Below are positions 45,601-54,730 of a DNA stretch of 64,000 bases, piece by piece. The stretch comes from Methylobacterium currus. Its GTDB lineage: Bacteria > Pseudomonadota > Alphaproteobacteria > Rhizobiales > Beijerinckiaceae. Where the stretch lies: contig NZ_CP028843.1 of assembly GCF_003058325.1 (NCBI RefSeq), forward strand, positions 921,501-985,500. The letters run 5' to 3'. The translations under genes and the position numbers were made by a program. The notes below the pieces were generated by a model. It ran no database searches. It saw only the letters and a list, made by a program, of their open reading frames with translations, and had not been told where the DNA came from. The first letter of the stretch is position 1. The number at the start of each line of letters is the position of its first letter.

Positions 45601-45834
45601 TCAGGCCGGCGGGTGTTTCGGCGCCTTCGGCTCGACCGCGAAGCTCTTGCGGTGGAGCAGGCTCGACAGCGCGGCCGGGTGGCCGCGCCAGGAGGAGACG
45701 GCCATCTCGCCGGCCAGGATGCCGAGGAGGCCGACGAGGGCGATGATCGGCGGCGCGGGCGACTTCACGCCGATCAGCCCGTAGGCGACGCCGACCGCGA
45801 GGCCGGCGCCGAGGGAGAGGAGGTACGGCAGCAT
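45601..45834 (-). CDS. XapX (DUF1427) small membrane protein
   Basis: A 77-residue protein with two hydrophobic segments (LPYLLSLGAGLAVGVAYGLIGV and IIALVGLLGILAGEMAV), matching the XapX/DUF1427 family, which often accompanies nucleoside or purine-type transport genes. The extra C-terminal tail is basic and Pro-rich. It lies 47 bp after the YcaC-type hydrolase and 38 bp before the amidohydrolase. A transport role is inferred. Confidence 0.85.
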   Translation of the reverse strand: MLPYLLSLGAGLAVGVAYGLIGVKSPAPPIIALVGLLGILAGEMAVSSWRGHPAALSSLLHRKSFAVEPKAPKHPPA

Positions 45835-45881
45835 CGCCGCGCCGGTCTTGTCTCGATGACCTTGGGCCGATGATCTCGGGC

Positions 45882-46538
45882 TCAGTGGCCTTCGGACGCG
45901 CCGAACATCGACTTGGCGTAGATGATGCCGAGCCCGTAGGCGCCGCCGTACTTCTTGGCGATGCCGGTTGTCATCTCGTAGGTCTCGGTGCGGGCCCAGT
46001 CGCGCTGCAGCTCCAGCATGTATTGCAGCGAGGTCATCGGCTGCACGCCGGCCTGGATCATCCGCTGCATGGCGCGCTCATGCGCCTCGTCGGAGACGTC
46101 GCCGCAGGCATCGGCGATGACGTAGACCTCGAAGCCCTGGTCGAGGGCCGAGAGGGTCGGGCCGACGATGCAGACCGAGGTCCACAGGCCGGCGAAGACG
46201 AGGCGGTCCTTGCCGATCGCCGACACCCGGGCCACCACGGCGGCGTCCTCCCAGGTGTTCATCGAGGTCCGGTCGAGGAGCGTCTCCTCCGGGAAGGCCG
46301 AGGTGATCTCCTCGAACATCGGGCCCGAGAAGCTCTTCTCGGCCACCGTCGTCAGCACCGTCGACACGCCGAAGCCCGCCGCCGCCCGCGACACCAGGGC
46401 GGCGTTGTTGCGCAGGGTCACGGCGTCGATCGACTTCGTCGCGAAGGACATCTGCGACTGGAAGTCGATCATGATCAGCGTGTGATCGTGCGGCGAGACG
46501 AGGCGCTTCCCGGGCGTCGGCGTCGCTGTGATGGGCAT
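45882..46538 (-). CDS. Isochorismatase-family hydrolase (YcaC type)
   Basis: A 218-residue cysteine hydrolase. The Asp-Lys-Cys triad fits MIDFQSQMSFATK (Asp), VAEKSFSGPMFEE (Lys) and LWTSVCIVGPTLSALDQGFEVYVIADACGD (Cys) seen in YcaC. Relatives act on nicotinamide, isochorismate or carbamoyl compounds, and the substrate here is open. It is the first gene of the minus-strand set. A divergent 276-bp region to the nucleotide cyclase gene probably carries the promoter. Confidence 0.92.
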   Translation of the reverse strand: MPITATPTPGKRLVSPHDHTLIMIDFQSQMSFATKSIDAVTLRNNAALVSRAAAGFGVSTVLTTVAEKSFSGPMFEEITSAFPEETLLDRTSMNTWEDAAVVARVSAIGKDRLVFAGLWTSVCIVGPTLSALDQGFEVYVIADACGDVSDEAHERAMQRMIQAGVQPMTSLQYMLELQRDWARTETYEMTTGIAKKYGGAYGLGIIYAKSMFGASEGH

Positions 46539-46814
46539 GAGTCGGGCTCCTTACGCTCGTCCTCTCGGACCGTGACCGGCGCGGCCGTCGCGGCGTTGCG
46601 TCGGCGGCGCCCGGTTTCTAGGCCGGCGGTCGCCCTGCGGATTGGAGGCTTTGCGCGCGGGTTGGACGAATGCGCTGCGACGCCCGCTCTCCGCCGGCCC
46701 GCGGCGGAACATTCCTCGGCGCGCCCGAACACCGCGAGAATCGACAAGACTCGGGCGGCGCGCCGGCCGATCCTGTTCCGGCCGCGCCCGCGGCACGGGC
46801 CGACCGGGAGAGCC

Positions 46815-48056
46815 ATGACGGAGACTCACGATCCCCTCGACGGGCAGACCTCGCGCGACGCGATGCTGGGCTGGCTGCTGCGCGACACGCTGGACGAGCG
46901 CTACCTCGACGATGTCTTCGCGGGGTTCTGCGACCGGCTGCGCCGCCACGGCGTCGCGGTCGCGCATGCCGCGCTGCACCTGCGCACCAACCACCCGCAA
47001 TGGCTCGGCATCGAGATCCGGTGGCGGCTCGGGGGAAGCGGGCCGGAATCCCGCAACCTCGATTACGGGCTGTTCGAGACCGAGGGCTTTCGCGGCAGCC
47101 CGGGGCAGCGAATCCGTGACGGCGCCGCGATGGTGCGACAGCGCCGCGGGGCCAGCCAAGGAAGCCGCCAAGGAACCCACCGAGGAACCGGCCGAGGAAC
47201 CGACGACGACGGGCATCCCGAGACGGCGCGCCTGATGGCGGGGCAGGGCCTGACCGACCTCGTCGCCTGGCCGCTGCGCTACTCGTTGGGCAAACGGCAC
47301 GTGGCGACCTTCGCGAGCGACCGGCCGGGCGGGTTCGCAGCCGCCGAGATCGCCCTCCTGGCGGACCTGCTGCCGGCCCTCGCCGTCGTCACCGAGGTGC
47401 GCCACAAGAACCGCCTGACGCGCCTCCTCCTCGACACCTATGTCGGCCCGCATGCGGGCGGGATGATCCTGGACGGCGCGACGCGGCGGGGCAGCGGCGT
47501 CACCGTCGAGGCGGCGATCATGGTGATCGACCTGCGCGGCTTCACCCGGATCTCCGAGCTGTGGCCGCGCGACGACGTGATCGCCCTCCTCAACGACTAT
47601 TTCGACGCGGTGTGCTGCCCGGTGGAGCGCAACGGCGGCGAGATCCTGAAATTCATGGGCGACGGCCTCCTGGCGATCTTCCCGCTCGACCGGCCGGATG
47701 CCGGCGGCGCGACGCTGCGGGCCGCCCACGAGGCCCGCCGGGCGATGCGCGACCTCAACCGGGCCCGCACGGGCCAAGGCCTCGAGGCCCTCGGCTACGG
47801 GATCGGGGTCCATGCCGGCGCGGTGATGTACGGCAATATCGGCTCGCGCACCCGGCTCGACTTCACCGTCATCGGCCCGGCCGTCAACGTCGCCGCCCGG
47901 CTGGAGGGGCTGACCAAAGTGCTCGAGGCCGACGTGCTGGTCTCGGGCGCCTTCGCGGCCCTGCTCGACGCGCCGACGGCGCTGGCGTGCCTCGGGAGCT
48001 ACCCGCTGCGCGGCGTCGGCGAGCCGCTGGAGGTCTATCGCCTCGCCGGGGAGTAA
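46815..48056 (+). CDS. Class III adenylate/guanylate cyclase
   Basis: A soluble protein of 413 residues. The N-terminal part (residues 1-220) resembles an uncharacterised sensory region with the tandem linker SQGSRQGTHRGTGRGTDDD. The C-terminal class III cyclase domain shows IMVIDLRGFTRISELW, ILKFMGDGLLAIFPLD with metal Asp residues, then GIGVHAGAVMYGNIGSRTRLDFTVIGPAVNVAARLE. Nucleotide preference (cAMP or cGMP) cannot be decided here. The ATG at 46815 has CGGGAG upstream. A longer open frame before this start is not protein-like. Confidence 0.9.
   Translation: MTETHDPLDGQTSRDAMLGWLLRDTLDERYLDDVFAGFCDRLRRHGVAVAHAALHLRTNHPQWLGIEIRWRLGGSGPESRNLDYGLFETEGFRGSPGQRIRDGAAMVRQRRGASQGSRQGTHRGTGRGTDDDGHPETARLMAGQGLTDLVAWPLRYSLGKRHVATFASDRPGGFAAAEIALLADLLPALAVVTEVRHKNRLTRLLLDTYVGPHAGGMILDGATRRGSGVTVEAAIMVIDLRGFTRISELWPRDDVIALLNDYFDAVCCPVERNGGEILKFMGDGLLAIFPLDRPDAGGATLRAAHEARRAMRDLNRARTGQGLEALGYGIGVHAGAVMYGNIGSRTRLDFTVIGPAVNVAARLEGLTKVLEADVLVSGAFAALLDAPTALACLGSYPLRGVGEPLEVYRLAGE
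47151..47210 (+). repeat. 12-bp in-frame tandem repeat, five units, in the cyclase gene
   Basis: Units end in gga: gccagccaagga, agccgccaagga, acccaccgagga, accggccgagga, then a diverged last unit. It encodes the Gly/Arg/Gln/Thr linker in the N-terminal half of the cyclase. Confidence 0.75.
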
Positions 48057-48073
48057 AATTCCGACGCGCTTTC

Positions 48074-48132
48074 GAACGGGCGCCGGCGCTGATGCCCCGG
48101 ACGCCTTCGCATCGACGTGTCGGCGCGAAGGC
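48074..48132. repeat. 59-nt hairpin repeat, copy 1
   Basis: Copy 1 of an intergenic element, matched by copy 2 at 62674-62732 with 54 of 59 identical bases by eye. It contains the stem gccttcgc ... gcgaaggc with atcgacgtgtcg inside, and a cgccggcg-type inner palindrome. It lies between the convergent cyclase and haloperoxidase-type hydrolase genes. Confidence 0.85.
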
Positions 48133-48233
48133 ATACATGTCCCTCACGAAACTCCCGGTCACCGTCGTCGCTCGCGGTGGCGGCGTCAGCGCAGCGGGAG
48201 TTCAGCGAGGTGCATTTGGGCCCGGCGCCGCCG

Positions 48234-49049
48234 TCAGCCCTCGATGAAGGCCAGGAGGTCGGCGTTGAGCCGGTCGGCATGGGTGGTCGGGATGGCGTGG
48301 GGCGCCCCCGGATAGACCTTGAGCGTCGCGCCGCGGATCATCTCGGCGGCGAGCTTGCCGGTCGCTTCGAACGGCACGACCTGGTCGGCATCGCCGTGGA
48401 CCACCAGGGTCGGCACGTCGATCTTGTGCATGTCGGGCCGGAAGTCGGTCTCGGCGAAGGCCGTGGCGCAGTCGACCGTGGCCTTGATCGAGGCCATGAG
48501 GGCGATCTGCAGCGTCTGCTTGAAGACGCCCTGCGAGACGGTCATCCCCTTGTTGGTGCCATAGAAGACGGGATTGAAATCGTCGAGGAACTGCGCCCGG
48601 TCCTTGACGATCCCGGCTTTCAGGGCATCGAAGAAGGACGGGTCCGGCCCGTCATGGTCGGCGGTCTTGCCGAAGATCGGCGTGACGGCGCTGACGAGGG
48701 CGAGCTTGGCGACCCGGTCCGCGCCGTGCCGGGCGAGGGTGCGGGTCACGTCGCCGCCGCCCATCGAGAAGCCGACCAGCACGACGTCGCGCAGGCCGAG
48801 CGTGTCGATCAGCGCCGCAATGTCGTCCGCCATCGTGTCGTAATCGTAGCCGCCCCAGGGCTGGCCCGACCGGCCGAAGCCGCGCCGGTCGAACGCCACC
48901 GCGCGGTAGCCGCGTTCGGCGAAGAACAGCATCTGCGCGTCCCACATGTCAGCCGAGAGTGGCCAGCCGTGGCTGAACAGGATCGGCTGGCCGGTGCCCC
49001 AATCCTTGTAGTAGATCTCGGTCCCGTCCTTGGTCTTGATCGTCGGCAT
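48234..49049 (-). CDS. Alpha/beta hydrolase, non-haem haloperoxidase type
   Basis: A 271-residue cytosolic alpha/beta hydrolase. The oxyanion HGWPLSADMWD, nucleophile elbow GFSMGGGDVTR, Asp in LVVHGDADQVVP and His near APHAIPTTHADRLN form a complete triad. The close match is to 'chloroperoxidase'-type esterases (cofactor-free, perhydrolase-like). The start has TCCTGCTT-free spacing; the AGCAGGACATGCC ATG is about 8 bases from GCAGGA. The promoter lies in the 415-bp gap upstream. Confidence 0.92.
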   Translation of the reverse strand: MPTIKTKDGTEIYYKDWGTGQPILFSHGWPLSADMWDAQMLFFAERGYRAVAFDRRGFGRSGQPWGGYDYDTMADDIAALIDTLGLRDVVLVGFSMGGGDVTRTLARHGADRVAKLALVSAVTPIFGKTADHDGPDPSFFDALKAGIVKDRAQFLDDFNPVFYGTNKGMTVSQGVFKQTLQIALMASIKATVDCATAFAETDFRPDMHKIDVPTLVVHGDADQVVPFEATGKLAAEMIRGATLKVYPGAPHAIPTTHADRLNADLLAFIEG

Positions 49050-49464
49050 GTCCTGCTTCCGCTTGTGTGGCGGGCGCAGGATAGGCTCCGAGAGAGTCGG
49101 GCGGATTGGACGATCGCGGCGCGGCTTGTGCGGATCCGCGCTGCCGTGCCTGCGGTCGGGTCAGGGGTTCCAGGACGAGCGGCATCCCCGGACCGACACG
49201 CGATCGGCACCTCCGCGCGTGCCCGCTCGCGCCCCATCGCGGGCATCCGCCTTCCGCCGATCCGCGGGAATCTCAGGGGGCCGGCCTACCCACGGCAAGC
49301 CCGGCGAGCGTGAACACCGCCCGATCGCCTCGCCACCCGGCCGTGTTCCCAGTCCATGATTTCGCCGCACGTTCGTCGACGAACCGGTATCCGATTCGTC
49401 GAAATACGCGCTCGGCGGCCCCAAGCACCGCCGGTACGGCGAGACATGGCCGACGGCTGGACTC
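49050..49464. other. Gap without a recognised gene
   Basis: About 415 bp between the hydrolase start and the end of the damaged secreted-protein gene. It includes the 12-bp palindrome TTCGTCGACGAA (49372-49383) followed by a half-site TTCGTCGAA, which could be an operator. No protein-like frame with a ribosome-binding site was found. Confidence 0.5.
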
Positions 49465-49966
49465 CTACTTCGGCGAGCCGAGGCTGTTCACGATCGCCTT
49501 GAAGGCCGCCGCGTGCCGGCGGTCGCCCTCCGGCGAAGCCCAATAGGAGAGCAACACCATGCGGCCGTCAGGCAGGCCGGCATCGATCGCGAGGTAGCGC
49601 AGCACCGTCGGCTTGCCCTGCCACGTCGCCGGCAGATCGGTGGCCTGCACCTTCAACGAGCCTTCCTCGAAGCGCGAGATCTGCGGGTCGCCCGCCATCG
49701 TCACGCCCTGCCCGGCGAAATAGCCGTTATGCTCCTTGCGAACCGCCGCCTCGTCCGCGGGACGATAGGTCTCGAGCCAGAAGAACACTTCCTCATCGGG
49801 CGACTTCACCTCGACGCCGCGGCTGGTCGGGCTCGTCTTCCACGCGGCCGGGACATCGATGCCGACGATCGGCGCGCGACGGAAGGTTGATCTGCCGGGC
49901 CGCGACCTCACCGGCGAGGCAGGCCAGAAGCGCCGCCCCGATCACCATCCGCTTGAAATCCGCCAT
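49465..49966 (-). pseudogene. Secreted protein gene with a frameshift near its start
   Basis: The mature part (about 130 residues, APIVGIDVPAAWKTSP ... GDRRHAAAFKAIVNSLGSPK) is open from 49911 to the stop at 49465. An ideal signal peptide, MADFKRMVIGAALLACLAGEVAA, starts at an ATG at 49966 but in another frame. The two join if one base is removed near 49880-49890, where the signal frame reads RQINLPSRAD and the mature frame reads RRAPIVG. Either a natural frameshift, a sequencing error, or a different start explains this. The family is not recognised. It is followed by a relic region, which suggests local decay. Confidence 0.6.
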
Positions 49967-50289
49967 CGTTGCCCCCGTCTTCTTGCGAATGCTCTGTCAG
50001 CAAAGCTTGCTAAAGTAAAGCACGGCTGGGTTGCACCAGTATCGAAGTCCCATATCGCAGGGTCATGCAGGTATGCGGGCGGCAGAAGGACACGCGGTGC
50101 TGCTCCGCGCAGGCCAGGCTTTTCGCGAGAACGGCGCCTCGCCGCCATGGGCCAAGTCGACGATGCGGCGTTCGTCGGCATCGTCGCGGACCTCATCTCC
50201 GTCGTCGGGGAAGAGCAGCTTTTCCGGCTCCGCAGCCCTGGTGGCACCCGACACCGCGAGCAGGCTCACGCGACCGCGCGCCTTCGGCG

Positions 50290-50720
50290 CCGAACTTGGC
50301 GGCGTTCAGCCCGAACTCCTCGCGCAGCATGGCCGAGGCCCTCAACGAGGTAGTGGCCGCAGTGCACGCCTCGTCCTTGCCCGGACCAGGCGCGAGATCC
50401 TTGGGGCGCGGGGACAGGCGCTTCCAGCCCGCGAGCGTCACGCGCAGGTTCAGCGGGACGGGGAGTCCGTTCGGCGCCGCTGTCCCGGCGACCGCCTGGC
50501 AGGTCATGAAGAAGGCGTAGAGCGCCCGCACGTCGTCGGTGGTCGCGCCGTGATGGTCGTAGGGGAAGGCCGGGTCGAGCTGGCGCCCCGCGCGGTCGAC
50601 GCCCTCGCGCAGGGTGCGGGCGAAGGCGGCTTGGGACCGGCGGCCGATCCCGGTCCCCGGGTCCGGGGTGATGGTGGGCGACGGCGGGGAACGCCCCCGG
50701 CGGCGGCAAGGCCGGGGGAT
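50290..50720 (-). pseudogene. Relic of a c-type cytochrome subunit
   Basis: The readable segment TITPDPGTGIGRRSQAAFARTLREGVDRAGR..., then PAFPYDHHGATTDDVRALYAFFMTCQAVAG and NGLPVPLNLRVTLAGWKRL, matches the C-terminal part of the multi-haem cytochrome subunits of gluconate/isoquinoline/nicotinate-type dehydrogenases. The next expected part, RGxYLVEGLGHCGACHTPRN, survives only in another frame as RGVHCGHYLVEGLGHAARGVRAER, and the CxxCH haem motif is gone. At least one frameshift and loss of other haem domains mean it is non-functional. No oxidoreductase partner is adjacent. Confidence 0.65.
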
Positions 50721-50843
50721 CCCGAGTCCGGCGATGACGCGTCTCACGCGCATGACGGCATCTCCTGTCGGGGGATCGGAGCACGGCCCGGGGGCGGCGG
50801 TGCTTGTGGGATCGCGGGAGCTCTTGGACATCTGCGCGCTCCG

Positions 50844-52031
50844 TCAGCGCCGCCGCAGCGCGAGACCCTGGATCACGCTCGCCAATGTCCCGAGGGCGAT
50901 CCCCAAGCCCGCCACCGCCGGCCAGCCGCCCGCCTGCCAGGCGGCGGTGCCGGACGCCGAGCCGGCGGCGCCGCCGAGGAACATCGCGCCCATCAGGATC
51001 GTGTTGAGCCGCGCCCGGGCCTCCGGCTTGAGGGCGAAGACGATGTGCTGGTTGGCGACGAGGGCCGCCTGCATGGCGAAATCGAGCAGGATCACCCCGG
51101 CCACCAGGACGACGAGAGAGGGGGAGAGGCTCAAGGTCGCCCACGAGACGAGCGTCAGGACGGCGCCCGTCGCGACGATTCGCGCGGGGCCGCTGCGATC
51201 GGCGAGGCGTCCGGCGAGCGGCGCGGCGGCGATGCCGACGGCGCCCACGATGCCGAACAGGCCGGCGATGTCGGCGCCGTAGCCGTAGGGTGGCCCGGCA
51301 AGCCGGAAGGCCAGCACGGTCCAGAACACCGTGAAGGCGGAGAAGATCAGCGCCTGCGTGGCCGCGGCGAGGCGCAAGGGCGGAAAGTCCCGCCACAGCC
51401 CGGCGAGGGAGGCCAGCAGCGGGCCGTAGCGCAGGGTCGCGTCGGGCCGGCTCGGCGGCAGTGTCAGTGCCATCAGGGCGCCGGCGCCGAGGGACAGCGG
51501 CACGCCGAGCCAGAACATCTCGCGCCAGCCGGCATGGGTGGCGACGAACCCGGCGAGGGTCCGGCTGAGCAGGATGCCGGTCAGGATCCCCGACAGGATC
51601 GTGCCGACGGTGGCGCCGCGCCGCTCGGGCGGGCTGAGATGCGCCGCGAAGGGCACGATCTGCTGCGCCACCGTCGCCGAGAGCCCGACGGCGAGCGAGG
51701 CGAGCACCACGAGCCCCGCGCTCGGCGCCGCCGCCGCGAGGACCAGCGCCGCCGCCAGCACGCCGAACTGACCGACGATGAGCCGGCGCCGCTCGACAAT
51801 ATCGCCGAGGGGCACCAGCAGGAACAGCCCCGCCGCGTAGCCGAGTTGAGTCGCGGTCGGGATCAAGGCCGTCGCCTCGCCCGGCAGGTCGCGCTCGATC
51901 AGCGCCAGCATCGGCTGGTTGTAGTAGATATTGGCGACCGCGAGGCCGGCGGCGGCCGCCATCGCGAAGGTGCGCGCCCGAGGCGTCGCCGCACGGGTCT
52001 CCGGCCTCTCGGCCGCGGCTTCAGCGGACAT
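50844..52031 (-). CDS. MFS transporter, drug/solute efflux type
   Basis: A 395-residue protein with about twelve membrane helices. It has the N-terminal [20 protein letters not shown], the [18 protein letters not shown] motif A-like segment in the 2-3 loop, and SARTL-type loops. It resembles the YgaY/NepI/arabinose-efflux group that exports small drugs or nucleosides. The ATG at 52031 has GGAGAAGG upstream. It is divergent from a LysR regulator 120 bp away, which likely controls it. Confidence 0.9.
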   Translation of the reverse strand: MSAEAAAERPETRAATPRARTFAMAAAAGLAVANIYYNQPMLALIERDLPGEATALIPTATQLGYAAGLFLLVPLGDIVERRRLIVGQFGVLAAALVLAAAAPSAGLVVLASLAVGLSATVAQQIVPFAAHLSPPERRGATVGTILSGILTGILLSRTLAGFVATHAGWREMFWLGVPLSLGAGALMALTLPPSRPDATLRYGPLLASLAGLWRDFPPLRLAAATQALIFSAFTVFWTVLAFRLAGPPYGYGADIAGLFGIVGAVGIAAAPLAGRLADRSGPARIVATGAVLTLVSWATLSLSPSLVVLVAGVILLDFAMQAALVANQHIVFALKPEARARLNTILMGAMFLGGAAGSASGTAAWQAGGWPAVAGLGIALGTLASVIQGLALRRR

Positions 52032-52134
52032 GGTCCTTCTCCATCGGCCGGCCGCTCCGTTCGCCGGCGCCAGTCCGCCGACAAGGTATTTCGTCACGCC
52101 AGGCGGTGAAGTAGCGTCGTGTGATATGCGATTG

Positions 52135-52149
52135 TAACGTGGCGCGTTA
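52135..52149. promoter_or_regulatory. LysR-type binding-site candidate
   Basis: TAACG-TGGCG-CGTTA is a perfect inverted repeat of 5-bp arms, placed immediately before the GTG start of the LysR gene and in the divergent region with the MFS gene. It is a plausible autoregulatory site. Contact by this LysR protein is inferred. Confidence 0.45.
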
Positions 52150-52151
52150 TT

Positions 52152-53027
52152 GTGGACTTTCTCGCTCTCTCCGTCCTGACCGAGGCGGTCGGCGCCGGCA
52201 GCCTCGCGGCGGCGGCGCGGCGACTGCACATCACCCCGATGGCCGCGACCCGCAGCCTGTCGGGTCTCGAGCGCGAGCTCGGGGTTCGCCTGCTGCACCG
52301 CACGACGCGCTCGCTCTCCCTCACCGACGAGGGGCAGGTCTTCCTCGCCCACGCCCAGGCCCTGCTGGAGGAGCGCGACGCGGCGCTCGCCAGCGTGCGC
52401 CCGGCGGAGGCCGGCGCCACCGGGCGGCTGCGCCTCACCGCCTCGACGGCCTTCGGCCGCAAGGTCGTCGCCCCGGCGCTCGTCGCCTTCATGCGGGCGC
52501 ATCCGGAAGTCCGTGTCGACCTCGTCCTCACCGACAGCGTCGTCGACCTGGTGGGGGAGGGGCTCGATCTCGGGATCCGCATCGCGGCCTTGAGCGACTC
52601 GAGCCTGGTGGCGCGCCGCTTAGGGGCGAGCCCGCGCGGCCTGTTCGCGACGCCCGGCTACCTCGCCGCCGCCGGGATGCCGGTGCGGGCGGCCGATCTC
52701 GCCGCCCATGAATGCCTGGCGCTGGCGGGCGCCGGCCACTGGGCGATCGGAGCGGCCGGGCAGCCGGTCTCCGTGCGGGTGACAGGCCGCTTCACCGCCA
52801 ACACCATCGAGGGCCTGCACCAGGCCTGCCTCGGCGGCCTCGGCATCGCGATGCTGTCGCGCTGGGACGTGGCCGACGAGGTCGAGCGCGGCCTCCTCGC
52901 GGAGGTGCGGCTGGCGGAGGGCGAGCCGGAGCCGCTGGCGATCTGGGCGGTCTACCCGACGCGCCGGATGGTCCCGGCCAAGGTGCGGCTGTTCATCCGG
53001 TTCCTCGCCGGGCGGCTGGAAGCGTGA
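52152..53027 (+). CDS. LysR-family transcriptional regulator
   Basis: A 291-residue regulator. The N-terminal winged helix is [45 protein letters not shown], followed by the substrate-binding domain ([34 protein letters not shown]...). The GTG start at 52152 has only a weak ribosome-binding site and directly follows the candidate operator. The divergent MFS gene is the likely target. The effector is unknown. Confidence 0.93.
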   Translation: MDFLALSVLTEAVGAGSLAAAARRLHITPMAATRSLSGLERELGVRLLHRTTRSLSLTDEGQVFLAHAQALLEERDAALASVRPAEAGATGRLRLTASTAFGRKVVAPALVAFMRAHPEVRVDLVLTDSVVDLVGEGLDLGIRIAALSDSSLVARRLGASPRGLFATPGYLAAAGMPVRAADLAAHECLALAGAGHWAIGAAGQPVSVRVTGRFTANTIEGLHQACLGGLGIAMLSRWDVADEVERGLLAEVRLAEGEPEPLAIWAVYPTRRMVPAKVRLFIRFLAGRLEA

Positions 53028-53040
53028 GGCGGCCTTAATG

Positions 53041-53104
53041 TTCGATTGATAAATAGCGCTTGACGCCTTCCTGGTCGCCGCGCAAATTATCGATCGATAA
53101 TTTG
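53041..53104. promoter_or_regulatory. Palindromic operator overlapping a promoter
   Basis: A perfect 22-bp palindrome occupies 53083-53104, with half-site CAAATTATCGA. A degenerate half copy, TTCGATTGATAAAT, lies at 53041-53054. Upstream is TTGACG (53060-53065), followed at 17 bases by CAAATT, so the palindrome overlaps a possible -10. It precedes the monooxygenase operon by about 50 bp. A TetR/LysR-type repressor site is inferred. Confidence 0.65.
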
Positions 53105-53152
53105 TAGGCACGACGGGCTGCCGCACGACGCGCCCGGACGCCGGGGAGGACC

Positions 53153-54385
53153 ATGATGGCCATCGAGGCGCAGCCCGCAGCCAGGCGGGCGATCATCGTC
53201 GGAGGCTCGCTCGGGGGGCTGTTCGCGGCCCTGCTGCTGCGCCGCTCCGGCTGGGAGGTCGAGGTGCACGAGCGGGTGGCCGGCGGCCTGTCGGGGCGCG
53301 GCGCGGGGATCGTCACCCATCCGGAGCTGTTCGCGGTGCTGGCCCGCGCCGGCATCGCGCGGGACGAGGCCGAGGTCGGCGTCGCGGTGAGCGGGCGCCG
53401 GGTCTTCGGCATCGACGGGGCGCTCCTCGCCGAGCGCGCCCTGCCGCAGGTGCTTACCGCCTGGGGCCATCTCCACGGGTTGCTGCACCAGGCGCTCCCC
53501 GCGATTGCCTACCGGTCGGGCCGCAGCCTCGTGCGCGTCGAGGAGGCGGAGGACGCGGTCACCGCGCATTTCGCCGACGGCAGCACCGCCCGCGGCGACC
53601 TGCTCGTCGGCGCCGACGGCATCGGCTCGACGGTGCGGACGCACCATCTCCCCGAGGTGGCACCGCTCTATGCCGGCTACGTCGCCTGGCGCGGCCTCGT
53701 CGACGAGGCCGACCTGACGGACGAGACCCGCGCGGCGCTCTGCGACCATTTCAGCTTCTGCCTGCCGCCCGGCGAGCAGATGCTGGGCTATCCGGTCGCC
53801 GGCGAAGGACGGGGCGGGCGGCGCTTCAACTTCGTCTGGTACCGCCCGGCCGCCGGGCCCGATCTCGCGGGGCTGCTCACCGACATCGACGGCCTCGCCC
53901 AGCCGCTCTCGATCGCCCCGAACCGGATCCGCCCGGAGGTGATCGCCGGAATGCGGCGGGATGCGCGCCGGCTCCTCGCGCCGCCCTTCGCGGAGGTCGT
54001 CGAGCGCACCGGACAGCCGTTCCTGCAGGCGATCCAGGACCTCGAGACGCCCCGGATGGCGCTCGGCCGCCGCACGGTGATCCTGGGCGACGCCGCCTTC
54101 GTGGCCCGGCCGCATGTCGGCATGGGGGTGACCAAGGCGGCCGCCGACGCCGACGCCCTGGCGCGGGCGCTCGACGCCCACCCGCACGACCTCCCCGCCG
54201 CGCTGTCGCAGTTCGAGGCCGCGCGCCTCGCCGTCGGCCGCGCCGTCGTCCTGCGGGCGCGGGAGCTCGGCGCCTCCATGCAGGCGCAGATCCTCACCCC
54301 CCGCGAGCGGGCGCTCGCCGAGCGCCACCGGTCGCCCGAGGCCGTGATGGCAGAAACCGCCGTGGCGGCCGGGCTCGCCGCCTGA
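53153..54385 (+). CDS. FAD-dependent monooxygenase
   Basis: A 410-residue flavoprotein hydroxylase. The FAD-binding GxGxxG-type start is [29 protein letters not shown], followed by the DG motif [15 protein letters not shown] and the GD motif [29 protein letters not shown]. It resembles 2,6-dihydroxypyridine 3-hydroxylase and related aromatic hydroxylases, but the substrate is open. ATG 53153 and 53156 are adjacent starts. First gene of an operon with DUF485, the symporter and the cupin. Confidence 0.92.
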   Translation: MMAIEAQPAARRAIIVGGSLGGLFAALLLRRSGWEVEVHERVAGGLSGRGAGIVTHPELFAVLARAGIARDEAEVGVAVSGRRVFGIDGALLAERALPQVLTAWGHLHGLLHQALPAIAYRSGRSLVRVEEAEDAVTAHFADGSTARGDLLVGADGIGSTVRTHHLPEVAPLYAGYVAWRGLVDEADLTDETRAALCDHFSFCLPPGEQMLGYPVAGEGRGGRRFNFVWYRPAAGPDLAGLLTDIDGLAQPLSIAPNRIRPEVIAGMRRDARRLLAPPFAEVVERTGQPFLQAIQDLETPRMALGRRTVILGDAAFVARPHVGMGVTKAAADADALARALDAHPHDLPAALSQFEAARLAVGRAVVLRARELGASMQAQILTPRERALAERHRSPEAVMAETAVAAGLAA

Positions 54386-54430
54386 CTCCGAAAAAACCTC
54401 ATGCCCAGAGAAACACAGGAGGACGACCCC

Positions 54431-54730
54431 ATGGAGATCGAGCGGATCGAAGGCCATCCGGCCTTCCGCCGCCTCGCCTTCGAGCGCTGCTGCCTCGGGC
54501 GGGTGCTCGCGACGGCGATGGCGGGGGCCTACTTCGCCTACATCCTCACCATCGCGTTCCGGCCGGGCCTCCTCGGCAGGCCGATTGCGGAGGGCGCGAC
54601 GACGACCTGGGGCATCGTCGCCGGGGCGGGGCTGCTCGCCCTCGGCTTCGTCCTGACGGCAATCTACGTCGCGGTCGCCAATACCCGGCTCGACACCCTG
54701 AGCGACCGCCTGCGGGAGGACCTGCGATGA
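54431..54730 (+). CDS. DUF485 membrane protein
   Basis: A 99-residue protein with two membrane helices ([17 protein letters not shown] and [24 protein letters not shown]). This is the DUF485 pattern, whose genes regularly precede acetate/solute symporter genes. A strong AGGAGG site lies 8 bases before the ATG. The stop overlaps the next start by four bases (ATGA), so it is coupled to the symporter and probably its accessory subunit. Confidence 0.92.
   Translation: MEIERIEGHPAFRRLAFERCCLGRVLATAMAGAYFAYILTIAFRPGLLGRPIAEGATTTWGIVAGAGLLALGFVLTAIYVAVANTRLDTLSDRLREDLR

Noticed and set aside
45870..46814. In-frame extension of the cyclase gene by about 315 codons upstream
   Set aside because: The extension is antisense to the YcaC-type hydrolase gene and lacks a plausible start; the ATG at 46815 has a ribosome-binding site.
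50031..52109. Very long open frame on the plus strand opposite the MFS gene
   Set aside because: Antisense to a clear twelve-helix transporter; composition is shadow-like and there is no motif.
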